Origin: Neurospora crassa OR74A
Taxonomy: Eukaryota; Ascomycota; Sordariomycetes; Sordariales; Sordariaceae
Direction of reading: 5' to 3'
Length of the DNA stretch: 64,000 bases
Assembly (NCBI RefSeq): GCF_000182925.2
Contig: NC_026507.1
Location: 1,612,001 to 1,676,000, forward strand
Below the pieces are notes generated by a model. That model ran no database searches and was not told the origin of the DNA. It worked only from the letters and a program-made list of their open reading frames with translations. A program made the translations under genes and the position numbers. Shown piece by piece: positions 47,095 to 59,458 of the stretch; positions within the stretch are counted from its first letter, which is position 1; every line of letters begins with the position of its first letter.

Positions 47095-48432
47095 TTAGCC
47101 TCTCGCATACTTCTTCCCCGTCAAATCCCACCTCCTCACCAACCTCTCAAGCTGATCCTGCATGTCGCAAAAAATCCCAATAGCCTGCCCCAACTTCCTC
47201 TCACTCTCGCCGGCCTCGGCCCTCGTGAACGCCAGCCGCCACTGACTCTGGTCCCTGACCAGTTCCCTCAACCTGACCGCATCACCATTCACCCTCGAGC
47301 CCGTAATCGCTGCCGCAGCCCCGACCGTGCTCGCACCCGGCCATCCCGCCGCAGGCGTTGCCTCCAGCTCCATCAACAGCGGCGGGCTCACCGTGATGTG
47401 CTTCACCGCCCCGGCCAGCCTCATCACCTCCTCCACGCTCGTTAAGGAAGCAGCCATGACCTGCGTCTGCATCTGCAGATTCAAGGACCCATGCGCGGCT
47501 TCCGCGGCAGAAGCAGAGGAAGCAACTTCGTCGCAGTAGCGCTGCGCCGCGCCGCAAAAGAGGGCGGCCCGGTCCTTGTTTGCGTCCGTGTAGGTGGCGT
47601 CGAAGTGCACGCGCAGCTCGTTGACGTAGGGCGCAACGTAGCGGCAGCCGGCGTCGACGGCGAGGGCGACTTGCTCCATGCTAAAGACGATGGTCGCTAG
47701 AGTGGCGATGGAGTGCCGACGCTCAAGCTCGCGGCAGGCTTGGAGGCCTTCCCAGGTGGCGGGGATCTTGATGCATATGCGCGAGGTATCGAAGTCGGGG
47801 GCGAGGTGTTTGAGGTGGGCGACGATTCCTGGGTAGATGGGTGGGTTGGTCAGAGAGATTGGCTATATTGAGTTGGGGCTCAGTGTAGGCTTGCTTACTC
47901 TCGGCGTTCTTGACAGTCTTTTCGGTGGAATAACACCACTTTGGGTTGGTCTGGATGTGAATGAAGCCGTTCAGATGGGGAATGAAGCGCAGGGCGAGGC
48001 CAACGGCCAGCAGCTCGGAGGCAAGCTCTTCTACCGTAGCATCGGTCTGGTTCCCAAACATCCAGTGGGCGATGGGAATGATCTCGTCGATCAGTGTTTG
48101 GTAGATGAGCTTTCCATTGGCGTCAAGTTTGGTTATTTCAGCAAGAACAATGGCCTGGGTCGTGTTAGCAATGCTGTGTGTTTCCTTCTGTGTCTCACCG
48201 ACGGAGTGGTTACGCTGAGCTTGGTGGTATTGGAGCCCCGTGAAAAGGGTAGACAGATAGACATACCTGATTCGATGTACAATCCGCAAAAGGACCGTAT
48301 ATGCGCGCGACTGTCAAAGCGTGTTACTTTGTTTTCGGCGGAGATGGCCGTATTGTGTTGCTCACCATGGGCGTCGAGAGTGTCACAGTCGACTGTGGTC
48401 AAGCCACGAAGCTGATTGAGGAGGGAAGCCAT
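47095..48432 (-). CDS. transaldolase-like enzyme
   Basis: Four exons, 48432-48366, 48310-48267, 48154-47899 and 47828-47095, encode 366 aa. Splicing gives TTVDCDTLDAHVARIYGPFA and DCTSNQAIVLAE, both typical of transaldolases. Lys143 in RICIKIPATWEG is the expected Schiff-base lysine. The family moves a dihydroxyacetone unit between sugar phosphates in the non-oxidative pentose phosphate pathway, in the cytosol. The sequence is more diverged and slightly longer than housekeeping transaldolases (about 320-335 aa), so it may be a paralogue with a special substrate. The gene lies just upstream of the GH115 gene on the same strand, 2.4 kb away; a shared role in pentose use is inference. Confidence 0.9.
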
Positions 48433-48926
48433 CGTGATTGGTGGAACTTTGTTGTACAGCTTCGGTGTTCTGAGTATGTATGTACAGGAGGGGGGGAGTT
48501 GCAGGATGAATGGACCGCGATAGACCGTACGTAGAAAATATATCGATGTGAATGGCAAGAGTCGATGGATAGAGTACGTGGAATGGGAAAGTGAAGGCGG
48601 AGTTCTATTTCTGGGATGTCCTGATTTGCATGTCGATCTCCCACCACTCGTTCAGGGACCATTTGTCCAAGGCCTGGGCGATGACGACATTAGGCCGATC
48701 TATCGCCGGGTAGTGTACTAGGTAGGGCACCGCTGTTTGGTGTTTCATAGTCGGCTACGGGATAAAATACGCAGTACATACAGAAACTGAAGAGGGGTCC
48801 AACCAGAACGGGATTTGACGGGCAAGAATCGATAGTGTAGAATTAGCAAGCACAACAATGAAGGGATGGACCATGCGAACAGCAACAAGAAAGAAGAAGA
48901 AAAAAAAAGACAAAAAGATTAGGAGA
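48433..48926. other. transaldolase-like promoter region
   Basis: About 500 bases. It ends in the A-rich run that terminates the minus-strand tRNA-Glu. No gene is seen. Confidence 0.5.
48901..48916 (-). terminator. Pol III terminator of tRNA-Glu
   Basis: On the minus strand a T5 run and then a longer T run (continuing left of 48901) begin about 11 nt after the tRNA end. Confidence 0.65.
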
Positions 48927-49018
48927 CTCGGATACCGGGAGTCGAACCCGGGGCTGTTGAGAGAGCAGTCACTCCTGAGAAGTGAGAGTCAACGATGTTA
49001 CCGCTACACCATACCCGA
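48927..49018 (-). tRNA. tRNA-Glu(CUC) with 21-nt intron
   Basis: Acceptor TCGGGTA pairs with TATCCGA (one G-T), with G as discriminator. The D arm TGGTGTAGCGGTAACATC is typical of tRNA-Glu. The anticodon stem GTTGA/TCAAC encloses CTCTCA, a 21-nt intron and C, giving CUC. The T arm reads CCGGGTTCGACTCCCGG. Mature length 71 nt. Confidence 0.92.
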
Positions 49019-50639
49019 TTGAACTGATATGGTCCGATTTATTGTTGGAGGTTGTCTTTGGGTGTACCACTCATAAGGTCAACTACTCTGTAGCCAAATC
49101 ACGCTGAAATCGACCCGAAACGGTATATGATGAATCCTGAGATCAAGACGCGCTTCAAGCGACCCATACACCCACCCGTAGAGAGGGCCATCAAATATAT
49201 CTTGATACGTGCCTCGGTTTCTGGATTTCCTAACGTACCATTGGGCCGATTCAGGCCTGCTCTGGTTTGACAAATGACTTCAAAGTCAAAAGGAAGGACA
49301 GAGAAAGACGCTGAAGGACAGTCCGCGAGCCGAACTGTTGAGGCCTCGGACTAACTTCGCTTTTAACCCTTGGAGCGATTCACTTCTGTAAGAATTTGCC
49401 GTCAGGTAACGAAACTGTAACCACACATCCCGTGACCTTGGTGGAAGGGCTTTGTGATCAAAGATGGTAGACTCCTCGACGTTGTGCTAGGCGCCCATGT
49501 CAGCAAGGGAGATTGCAGATGGCACAACCCGCTGCGAGGCTGAGAATTGAAATAGATAATTTCCTTGTAGAGGTTGTCTATCCTGGTAGGATATAGACTG
49601 AAACGGAGGGACACTTGAGACAAAGCATGAACCGATCCTCGAAGGCATGTCAACAAATCCAAGACGAGACGGATTGCGCGGGCTTGTGGCGTTTAATTCC
49701 TGTAAGGGAGGCACCGTGAAAGACAAGCGGCGACATTGGCGACTTAGACGCCCTTTCCCCGAGAACCGGCGCTTAAAAGAGACATTCAAGCCGCTCATGG
49801 CCGCGATGTTACAGCGGGTGAACGCGCCGGCTCTCTAGAAGACAGAAGGTTCTTCAGTTGTTGAGATTTTTGAAATTCGAGAAATTCTTCACTGTGCTTT
49901 CTGCAGTTTTGCAAGAGGCGGTCATATGTCGGTCATTCGATAGACGTCTGGTGGGGGTGGGGGCTATTCCCCAGGATATGATAGAGTGTAATCGTCGTCA
50001 TTGACGGGGAGTTGATGATTCAAAACTGACCCAAGCTCCCGTCCTGATCAAGAGCACCGTTCGGCATTGAGAACTCGAGAGAGCTGGTACCTTGCGCACG
50101 GGCCACAGCACCTCGGCGGGAGCTTATCCCGCTGTCAAAGTTTAACGGAGCTTGTCTCGGTGGGGCATTTTTTCTTGAAGCAAAACGGAAGCGAAACCTG
50201 AGATCGTGGTTGGAACCAACAAGGAGAATTCGACAATTGTATTGGTCTGGTGGAAGATAGGAAATCCAAGGAAGATGCCAATCGTCTAGCTACATACACA
50301 AAAATGCCCCAAGAACGAAGACTTTGTACCTAGTGGGGGGACAACTTGAAAGTGGAGACAGACTTAACTTGCACTTTACTGCAGGGCAGGGCATTTGCTT
50401 GAATGGCTTGGCCGCCCGCCCACCCGCCCGCTGTCTGCCGGCTCCGATTCCCCATTCACGATTTCCATCTCGGCCGCCCAGTCAGGTCAGGTCCCGTCCT
50501 GGTCCCATTTTCTCTTATCCTCGATCTGGAATTCGCCCGGACCGCCAACGCCGACCCCGACCCCGGTCGCTTCTCTCGATTACCAAAGCGACGGACGATG
50601 GCGATTCGAGCCGGCACCTGAAATCTTCTCCCCCGAACG
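49019..50639. other. 1.6 kb divergent intergenic region before cox10
   Basis: No supported gene. An open frame from 50324 overlaps cox10 in another frame and is treated as a shadow and leader sequence. Confidence 0.45.
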
Positions 50640-52247
50640 ATGCGGCCGCCGACGTCCACCCTCCGACGCAATGTCCTCCTCGACAGAGTCGTGTGTCAAC
50701 AACCGAGACTAGTAATAGTACCACAGAGCAGGTTGCCTGGTACCCTAAGGAGGACTCTTACAACTTCACGCGCCCCAGCCGCGACCTCTTCACAACGCCT
50801 CAAGGCCGGCTATTTCGTCTCCAATGCCTTTCTCCCCCGCGTCAAAGCCAATGGCATCCACGATTCGGCCAGCTCCCAACGGAGCACCACGGTAGCTTCC
50901 ACCACATCAACAACAGCCGATGCCGCCGATGGATCGAGCTCTACAACACAACCGACGACAGCCGCGGACCTACCGCCGGTCGATAATACCCTCCTCCCCC
51001 ACCGTCGCCGACAAGCTCAGCGAAAAGCCGCAGCGGCCGCAGCAGCAGCAGCAGCAAACGGCGAAACACCAACACCTCTCATAAACCCCGACGCTCCCAC
51101 CGCCGACCTAGCACCCGATGCCTCGTCGCAACTCGCCGCCGCCGCCGCCTCTGCGCCCGCCGACTCCTTGAAGCGACGTCTCTCCTCGCTCCTCAGTCTC
51201 TCCAAGCCGCGCCTGACCGTGCTCGTCGTCCTATCTGCCATGGTTCCCTACGCCTTATACCCTGTCCCCTCCTTCCTAACCTCCTCCGCGCTCGACACCT
51301 CGCTCGCCCCCTCCCTTTCCCCTCTCACCCTCCTCTTCCTCACCACCGGCACCACCTTGTGCTCCGCCTCCGCCAACGCCCTCAACATGCTCTACGAGCC
51401 CGACACGGACTCCAAGATGACGCGCACGCGCACGCGCCCTCTTGTCCGGCGCTTGCTCACCACCAAAGCCGCCGTGCTTTTCGCCGTAGGCTGCGGCCTC
51501 GCCGGCACCTTGGCGCTCTACTTTGGCGTCAACCCGACCGTCTCCTTCCTGGGCGCCGCCAACATCGCCTTGTACGCGGGCGCTTACACCCCGCTCAAAC
51601 GCATCAGCGCCGTGAACACGTGGGTGGGCGCCATTGTCGGTGGTATCCCGCCCTTGATGGGCTGGGCCGCAGCAGCAGGCGAGTCAGCCACGGGCGACGG
51701 CACGTGGCGCGAGCTCCTCTTCGCTAGCGACGGCAGCTCGTTGGGCGGGTGGTTATTCGCCGGCCTGTTGTTCGCCTGGCAATTCCCCCACTTTATGCCT
51801 CTCTCATGGGGCATCAGACACGAGTACAAGGCTGCTGGCCTGCGGATGCTGGCGTGGACCAACCCCGCGCGCAACGGGCGCGTGGCGCTGCGGTATAGTC
51901 TTGCGTTTATCCCGCTTTGTGTCGGGTTGAGTGCCACGGGCGTGACGGAGTGGAGCTTTGCGGTGACGAGTTTGCCGGTTAATGCGTGGTTGGTTTGGGA
52001 GGCGATCAAGTTTTGGAGGCTCGAGGGCCATAAGGGCAGCGCGAGGGGATTGTTCTGGGCTAGTGTGTGGCATCTGCCCGTGATCATGGTGTTGGCGCTG
52101 GCGCAGAAGAAGGGGATGTGGGGGAGGGTTTGGAGAAGTGTTTTTGGGGAGCCGGAGGAGGAAGAAGGGGAATGGGTGTATGAAGATGAAGATGAGGAGG
52201 AGGGGGGAGGTGTTGGGGAGGTGGTGAAAGGTGTCGTGAAGAAGTGA
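50640..52247 (+). CDS. cox10: protoheme IX farnesyltransferase, mitochondrial (COX10)
   Basis: Single exon of 535 aa. The Arg- and Ser-rich N-terminus ([18 protein letters not shown]) is a mitochondrial presequence. A disordered stretch with an Ala10 run follows. The UbiA-type prenyltransferase core begins with [21 protein letters not shown] and has [20 protein letters not shown], whose two Asp residues bind Mg-farnesyl diphosphate. Later blocks are [20 protein letters not shown] and [12 protein letters not shown]. Several membrane helices span the core. The enzyme converts heme B to heme O in the inner membrane, the first step to heme A of cytochrome c oxidase. The C-terminus has an unusual acidic run ([16 protein letters not shown]). 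Confidence 0.95.
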   Translation: MRPPTSTLRRNVLLDRVVCQQPRLVIVPQSRLPGTLRRTLTTSRAPAATSSQRLKAGYFVSNAFLPRVKANGIHDSASSQRSTTVASTTSTTADAADGSSSTTQPTTAADLPPVDNTLLPHRRRQAQRKAAAAAAAAAANGETPTPLINPDAPTADLAPDASSQLAAAAASAPADSLKRRLSSLLSLSKPRLTVLVVLSAMVPYALYPVPSFLTSSALDTSLAPSLSPLTLLFLTTGTTLCSASANALNMLYEPDTDSKMTRTRTRPLVRRLLTTKAAVLFAVGCGLAGTLALYFGVNPTVSFLGAANIALYAGAYTPLKRISAVNTWVGAIVGGIPPLMGWAAAAGESATGDGTWRELLFASDGSSLGGWLFAGLLFAWQFPHFMPLSWGIRHEYKAAGLRMLAWTNPARNGRVALRYSLAFIPLCVGLSATGVTEWSFAVTSLPVNAWLVWEAIKFWRLEGHKGSARGLFWASVWHLPVIMVLALAQKKGMWGRVWRSVFGEPEEEEGEWVYEDEDEEEGGGVGEVVKGVVKK

Positions 52248-53445
52248 TGTTTTTGTACGATCTTGTGTTTTGGGTAGGAAATTGGGTTCATGGTATAAAT
52301 GGTATTCAAAAAGAAGCATATCGTCACTCAAGGGTTTGCATTGTATAAATGAGAATGTTGTATAGTACTCGAACAAAAGGGATGGAACGCAAAGACGAAG
52401 CAAGAGTCGTTACATGTGGCTTTTGTATGTATCTATATCAATACGAGGAGTTGCGCGTGGAAATTTTAGAAGAAGAAATATGCACGCGCTTACTGTATAA
52501 CAAGACTGGTCTGAAAGGGCAAAGAAGATGAGATGATTTTTGGGAGACCACTGTCTGATGTTATGTTCAGTGGAATTGATTCCTATGGATTGCGAAAATA
52601 TCTGTTTGTCAGAGGATTTGTACCTTAGAATTATCAACACCGTTCTACGCCGTCCTGTCCATGGCTGCCATGCTGTCTCTATGCCTGTGCCGTCTTTTTT
52701 CCCCCCTATTGAAAGTTCTGTGATGAAACTGATGATGAAATACGAATGAAAGTGCATACCAATCATAACGAAAGAGGTTTCAGTTCATAAGACAGAGGTA
52801 GGGAAAGCTCTCACCTGAAAATGCCGACGAGTGACGATGACGTGGAAGAGACAACAAGAGGAATGCCTGAGAGAAGCAAGGATTTAAGAAATGCGGATAG
52901 TGAAGCCATATGCGAAGATAAAGCAAGCCTCGATGATGAAAAGACCCATGCACGAGATAAAGATAAATAGAGATATAGTACGAGACACCTCTTGACCATG
53001 ATAAGCAAACGAACAGAGATCCATGTGTAGATGCATTAGTGACAGAGATTGAGAAGCCTCACTTCAGGACTTTGCATATCCCAACGACAACAACAAACAG
53101 CCTTGAACGCCGTTCGCAAGGCAGTAAGTGACACAAGTAAACGCCTCGAAAACAACCCTGAGCCCGAACAGGAAATAAACAGAGAAAAAAAAAACAAAAA
53201 AAAAACGATAAAACAAGTGTACCCCATAGAACGCCATCTTGTGCTGCACAACTGGGTATAGTGAGTGTAGTAGTAAGCCCAGTTAGAACCGTCCGTCAAT
53301 GCTCCCCCTTTCCAAACCGAATCAAGACAAGACGGAAAAAAAAACACAAGAGAAGATAGGATAACCTGAGGATACTAATGGATGTAGAAAGACAGGTTAA
53401 GATAATGAAAAAAGAGACGAAGGATGAGGACAGAAGTGACAACCC
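52248..53445. other. convergent intergenic region, cox10 to Myb gene
   Basis: No supported gene; A-rich stretches near 53180-53210 and 53335-53345. Confidence 0.5.
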
Positions 53446-54583
53446 TCAATTGGCATCTCGTCCCGAGCCACGATTGATGATATTGTTGATTCCCATATCG
53501 CCCACACTAGGAAGACGATTACCGTGACCCATATAAGGACTCGTCCCCTGGCTCGAGCCGCCATGGTGGTGGGCATATCCGCCAGTAGTGCCCGTGCTTG
53601 ACACGCTGTTGCTGTAGCCGTGATGGGGTTGGTAGCCATAAGTCTGGTAGTTGCTCTGATGAGCGAATGCCTGGTGGTGAGACGGGGTGCCTCCGCTGCC
53701 GGTGCTGCTGCCGCCGGAAGTACTAGAGTGTGCGCCGCCGCCGTGGATGGAGCCAGAGGAGGGCTCGGGGCTGCTGTAGTCATCCACATCGTCGTCATCA
53801 ATGGGTGTCAGACCGATTCCCGAGATGCCGCTATCATCGTCATATCCTGATGAGGATTGGCCGTTTGCCAAACGTTCTTTGCGGCTGTATGAACGGGCGT
53901 GGGACTGGATGTTCTTGAGACCGTTGGACATGCACTGTTTGCAAACTTTGGTGTCAGAGGTCTCCTAGTCGATAAGAACAGAACGAGAGAGGACAGGAAA
54001 AAAAAAAAAAAAGAAAAAAAAAAAAAAAACATACCTGTGCCTCAACAACGTGCCACTTCTCGCCACAGCGATCGGCCAAGGGCTTCCAAATCTCCTTACG
54101 CATGCTCATGTACTCCTTGCTGAGGCGCTCAAGCTTGAGACTGTCGAAATCGGTTTGGCCCCGGCGCTCCATCAACCGCTCGTGACGCTTTCGGCAGGCA
54201 TTGCCCGTCTTATTTGGGAAGGCCTCGCGCTGAATCTGGTTCCAATTCTTGCCCATGGCGCGGAGGGCGAGCAGTGCCCTGTCATCGTCCTGGTTCCACG
54301 CACCCGAAGAGGCGCGATGCTGTGCCGGTAGAGGTCCGCCGCCCACGGGTCCTCCCATGGTGGCAGTGGGAATCTGCATCGAAGATACTGCGCCCACGGC
54401 ATAAGCGTCGTATGAAGGCATGGCCATCTGAGGAGCAGCCGCTGTTGTGGAGAGATCCCCATAGTAGGAGACCTGGCGAGGTTGCTGATAGTATGACATG
54501 GTTGAGGCGGACTGGCTGAGAGAAACTGGAATATGTTGATATTGGTGGTGGTGATGAGCCGATGTTCGGGACAGATCAGGCAT
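53446..54583 (-). CDS. Myb/SANT-domain DNA-binding protein
   Basis: Exons 54583-54035 and 53934-53446 encode 345 aa. The 100-nt intron starts GTATGT, runs straight into two long T tracts, has branch CTCTGAC and ends ACAG. A single Myb-like repeat lies near residues 94-140: GAWNQDDDRALLALRAMGKN, WNQIQREAFPNKT and ACRKRHERLMERR, with the three spaced aromatic and helix features of SANT/Myb DNA-binding folds. The protein then continues EYMSMRKEIWKPLADRCGEKW, suggesting a second degenerate repeat. The tail is rich in Ser, Gly, His and Tyr and is likely disordered. Probably a nuclear transcription regulator. An internal ATG at 54499 (MSYYQQPRQV) is an alternative start. Confidence 0.85.
53998..54029 (-). 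repeat. paired poly-T tracts beside the Myb gene 5' splice site
   Basis: On the transcribed strand the intron reads GTATG, then T16, C, T15. This is unusual so close to a donor site. Confidence 0.8.
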
Positions 54584-57500
54584 GATGTATAAAGCTTTTG
54601 TCGACTGGCAATCTCTTCTTCCTTACTGATGGGAAGTAGAAAAGAAATCAAGAGATAAAAATGATGCAATGAAATGAGACCGAGCCGAACCGTCGAGTGT
54701 CGGGTTGATTAGGTGATTACCTATTAGACGAGAAGTAGATGATGGTATTCGATACCTAGGTAACAGGCAGAAACTCGATGTATCAAAAGGAAGATGGCTC
54801 GTATCAAACGATTTTGATCAAGGAGACACAGATGGTGATAAGGAAACCGAGACCCCGAAAAGAAAATGAGACCTAGGAAATAGGAAGAGAGGAGTAATAC
54901 TGATGATGGTGAACTTGTCGGGTTTGATGCACGTCAGATGAGCTTCGGAGAGCAGCAGAGGGTCGACTTATAAGTGAGATGACCTCCACCTCCACGTCAA
55001 CACCACAGAAGTGAATCCACCGACCTAGTGTAGACTCGGTCAGGCAGGGCCATGTCTGCGGGTAGAGATGTAACTCTGGCATGGCTGCCGGGTTGGAAGA
55101 TCTGAAACAAGGGTAGAGGAAGGAACGGAGGGCAGATTTCTGATCTTGAAACCGAAAAAGTGTATCCAAACGAGCGAGTACTGCCGGCAGCGGCCTCTGC
55201 TAGTGGCTGGACGGTTTCGACATGGCGTTCTTTTGGAGTTGGGCGGCTACGAGAGTAGGCCCTTTTGGAGTGGAGACTTGTTGTCGTCAAAAGGAGATTG
55301 CTGGTTGGACGGCGGCTAATGCCCTATGGGGGAGCTTGGGGCTGAACCGGGGTGTTTACATGGGGATGTGTACACTTGAAGGTCTGAGAACTGGACATTC
55401 CCCAGATCCCAATGAAAAAAAAAAGTCGAAGCAAATTCGAGAGAGAGTACATAAAGAATATGATTCCGCTAAACCAGCCCAGCTCTAACATTGATTGATT
55501 TGACCTTTGAATCTCAACGACATGACATATGTACTAGAGTTGGCAGAATGTTTTGATGTCCGCTATGTGGTCCAAGTACCAATAGCGTAACGGTTAGATC
55601 GCTTGACCAATGGCAACACGGCAACCATTAGACGCACTCCGCCGCAAATCTGAAGGATAGGCGAGACAGTTTGCGGTTCGCAGGACTAGACGCAGGTACC
55701 GTTGCACCATCAGGAACGGCATATGCCACCCATCACTACCACATCGACTGGGATGCGACAAGGACGAAGATGACCCAATGGGAAAGACTGAGGAAATCGT
55801 TTGGCGGAAGCGGAAAGAGGCGCACGCTTGTGGAGTGTCAAATATAGCCGACGAAGCGGAAGGGATGCTGTCCTCTGTCTAACATAACAGAACCACTTCA
55901 AGGTATGTTAACCGCCAGCCTTGTGCGATTCCCGAGCCCCGAGATATCCAGATATGTCTCGCCTCATGGTCCGTGTTCTCGAAAACAAAAAAGACTGTGA
56001 ATTCAGCAATGAAATTGCGGATGAAACTCGGTTCATACAACAGACTATGGATGTGAGTATTTTGGGCAAGCATATGACCAAGCCCTACGGGGCATGATGG
56101 CCTGGAAACCAGAAGGGAAGCTTCCCTATGGACCCGCGATGGTGGAATGACCTCACGACGCGACCAACAACCTACTGGACGCAGTACGGGCCGCCGCCCA
56201 CCATTGCAAGCAGCAGGCAATGAAGGGCCAACAAGGTCAACCCATCTGCCGAGCAAAGCTGTACAGACCCGGCAGAATGGAACTGGATGAGAATAAGTTT
56301 AGGTAGACGCTCAATGGTATGGTGGCATGGACCGACGGCGTGAAGCGCGATGATAAGATGGATATGTAATGGTCAAAGTCAGTGATGTTGTACATACTAC
56401 TCAAGTCTCAAAGGGATCAGCGTGGCATTTTGGCCGCCAACAAGGGGCAGCAAATGCAGCAAGCATCGGGATACTAGCGGGATACTGTGTGGACAGGGGT
56501 AGCATCGCGTAGAGTTTGCCGCGAGATGATTGCATGTTTGACTGAATGGAATGCAGGTCGCACCTTGACGGCAACTCATTGAGGTTGTGAACGAGGCTCG
56601 TCCCTGACAAAATTGGTGAAAAGTCTGCCAAATGGTAGTAAGGGTTATGGTCAGTACATTATCCTTGGGTACTGATACTCTTCCATACTACGCTTTCGAG
56701 CGTGTTTATTACACCTCTGAACTTTACAGTTTCTGGATGGAAATATCCCCAACGGACTTCAGCCAAGATTGTCCTTGGGTCACAGCTTTGTACATCTCTG
56801 CCGACATGACTTGTTGGCGTGGTAGCGCCACCTTGGGATATTTAGGAAGTTGGGGCCTTTGTTGAACGGAAAATGAAGTTATCGCCACTTTGTAGTTTAC
56901 CGCGCTGATCTTTCAAATGCCGGCAGAGGTGTGTTGGACTAGTTTGACCTGCCCAGTTGGTTGATCGCCCGTTAAAGCTGCGGCCAAAGCAGATCTCATC
57001 AATTTGGTCATGGACGAGCGAGGTGCGTACGGTATTGAAAGAGTCAGTATGTTGCAGGCGTGCCTTGGCTGTTCAAGGATTGTTGTCATTGGGGAAACTC
57101 GAATCAGGAAGGCAAGTGTCGCTGGACCGAAAGGGAAGAAAAAAACAAAAGACAGAAAATTTGAAACAGGCGCGCGTCAAAAAGGGAGGGGTAACAGCGA
57201 CTACAACATAACTACATACCTCTATGTAGCGCCATGGCACCTTACTATCGCAGCGGCGTTGCAGCGTCACAGTCGCAATCAATGGTTGTCGATCTGGGGG
57301 AACAGAGAAACGACAGGAACGGTGGGGGCTGATCTTCGTTTACCCGGAAGGTGGTACGTGCATCTTTTGCCAAGACACTCGGCATCTCACAGCGACTACC
57401 CTGTTCTTTCTCAGCTAGGTCTGTTTGTTCATGTTAGAGGACTGTGGCCGTGCTAGCGGAGCTAACGTGTGGAAAGTGAGAACATGCTAACACATCATAT

Positions 57501-59458
57501 TGGGTTCTATCCATAGTGACACCGCCCATGTTTACCCAATTTGACGCATTTTAATGTCTGTCAATTCGGGTTCGTCCTCTTCTCCGCGACACCCAACTCT
57601 TCCACTTTTCATGGGCAGTTTTGTTCTCGCCATTTTCACCAATCCAACAACTGCTACGTCTCGCTGTGATGAAGTTACGTGGGCTTCTGCAGCAACAAGT
57701 GGTTGACCCGGTTTCGAGCCTTTCGAGTCTCCGCCATACCTGTGTCTCGTCCACATGTTTTTGGTCATCACTGAGAACGATTTAGGTGTGCGACTAAAAG
57801 TCAGTTGGCCCCAATGTGCTTTTGTCGGCTTTTCATGCCGCTTCAGCTGCCGTGACCAAATCCAGTCGGCGGGCTCTACTGCGGCCCAGCTGCTCGGGAG
57901 ATAGTGACGGCGTCCGGGCCCGATCGCTTCCACAAGACTTCCCTGGGACACAACACCGCATCCGCAGGTGCGTACCCGATAGCAAGTCCTGTCACGGCTG
58001 GACCCAGGTTGGCGGAATCTTGAACCCTTGGTGTGCATTGCAGGCGCTGTCGGCCGTCTTATCACATTCCCAGTAACCACACCGTTATTGTGCAGGACGC
58101 TCAACGACCAACGACAAGTCCCCGCAATCTTCAAGGCGAATGTCGAATCTTGGTATAACAGGGACCTATGCACCGGCAGGTAGGGTGGGAGAAGCCTTGG
58201 TAACAAGTGTCCACGGGCGGGCGGAAGCCAAGGACGGCATGAAGCGTCACGTAGCCATTCAGAACCATCAGGCTGAAGATAAGCCTTTTCAACCGTTGCG
58301 CTAACGCTCCCCACAAGACTCTTGTTCGACACCATCACAGCTCCCCATGTGAATGGGACAAAGATTCAATACAAAATGGCTCGAGAATATTCTCTTGCAA
58401 AGTTCCTGGACCACGACCAATGGGCGATTTACATAATCCGGGGGTACCATGGACCAATGAGCATTGCCTGGGGTATATCAGCCTGCTATTCATTCAGGCT
58501 AATTTGAAAGCTTGCTACTACGCTTACGGCCACGCACCAGCTTCCCCGACCCGGGCGCCCTTCTGATACGCCGTATCTGGAGCAGATCTGCACCATGACC
58601 GTTGGTTGGCCTTCACTGACATACTCACATCCCTGCCTTGGCGTTCTTAGTTACCAGCCGTATACTCTCTACAACAGAGCACGCCTGTTCAGACTGTCTG
58701 TTCTTGACGGCTCAAACCACATATAATTTCACCTCACCGATCGTTACAAGATACCCGCCGATTTGCGGGTTCGGATGTCATGACGGCCTTGATGCTTCGA
58801 ATGCGAGCTCGATGTTCCGCGACCTAGATAATGTTGATGGTTGAGGTTCATTCAAACTCAACTTCGTGCTACCGATATACGGCACGAAAGGCATGCAGAA
58901 GCACCCATGCCGACGGGATCATCAGCCGGTCTGGTCTACCCCTCATCTTCCCCCGGAGTGGCGTTGACGTGTGGTTGGAGGGTTACAGTCCCTCGGCATG
59001 GAAAAGACCGACCACTAACGGGGCTACTCTCGATGCTTCTTGGTGCGGTTCAATATGATGCGCACCGGTAATAACACACGCTTGCGCTTGGGCTGAAGTT
59101 ATTATACTGTGATGGCATCTCTTTCCGATCTAGACTGGGACGTAGCTGCAGGACTTGTGACACGTTCAGGGTCTTTGCCAAAGATTATGCTGACAAGTCA
59201 GGCTCAATGTTCTATTTGAACGCCGTCCGTTGTCATTAAATAGTACGCAGTCGCCCCTCGACTAACTTGTGGTCACCTCTTGCTACCTGTCTTGCAATTA
59301 GTATCGTCAAACCTTGTCGTTGTCTTTTTCTTGCCCTCGTCAGCAGGCTTGTTTTTCTGTCGGTCACTCAGTCCAGTTGAGCTGTCTGAGCAGGACCTCT
59401 TCTTCACCTACGCGTACCCAGCTATAGAAGACAAAGCAACATCAATCTTTTCGTCAAG
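54584..59458. other. 4.9 kb region without a convincing gene
   Basis: Largest gap in the window, between the divergent Myb and sugar-transporter genes. The longest open frame, 58338-57532 (-), is 268 codons but Arg-, Ser- and Trp-rich with no domain. Frames near 56957-57456 also fail. No repeat or RNA gene is clear. It may be promoter space, contain non-coding transcripts, or hold a spliced gene I could not see. Confidence 0.45.

Noticed and set aside
55571-55595. tRNA-like stretch AGCGTAACGGTTAGATCGCT
   Set aside because: Resembles a D arm, but no acceptor, anticodon or T arm can be folded around it.
57532-58338. 268-codon minus-strand open frame in the large gap
   Set aside because: No domain, many rare residues (Trp, Cys, Arg) and no hydrophobic-polar pattern; likely chance.
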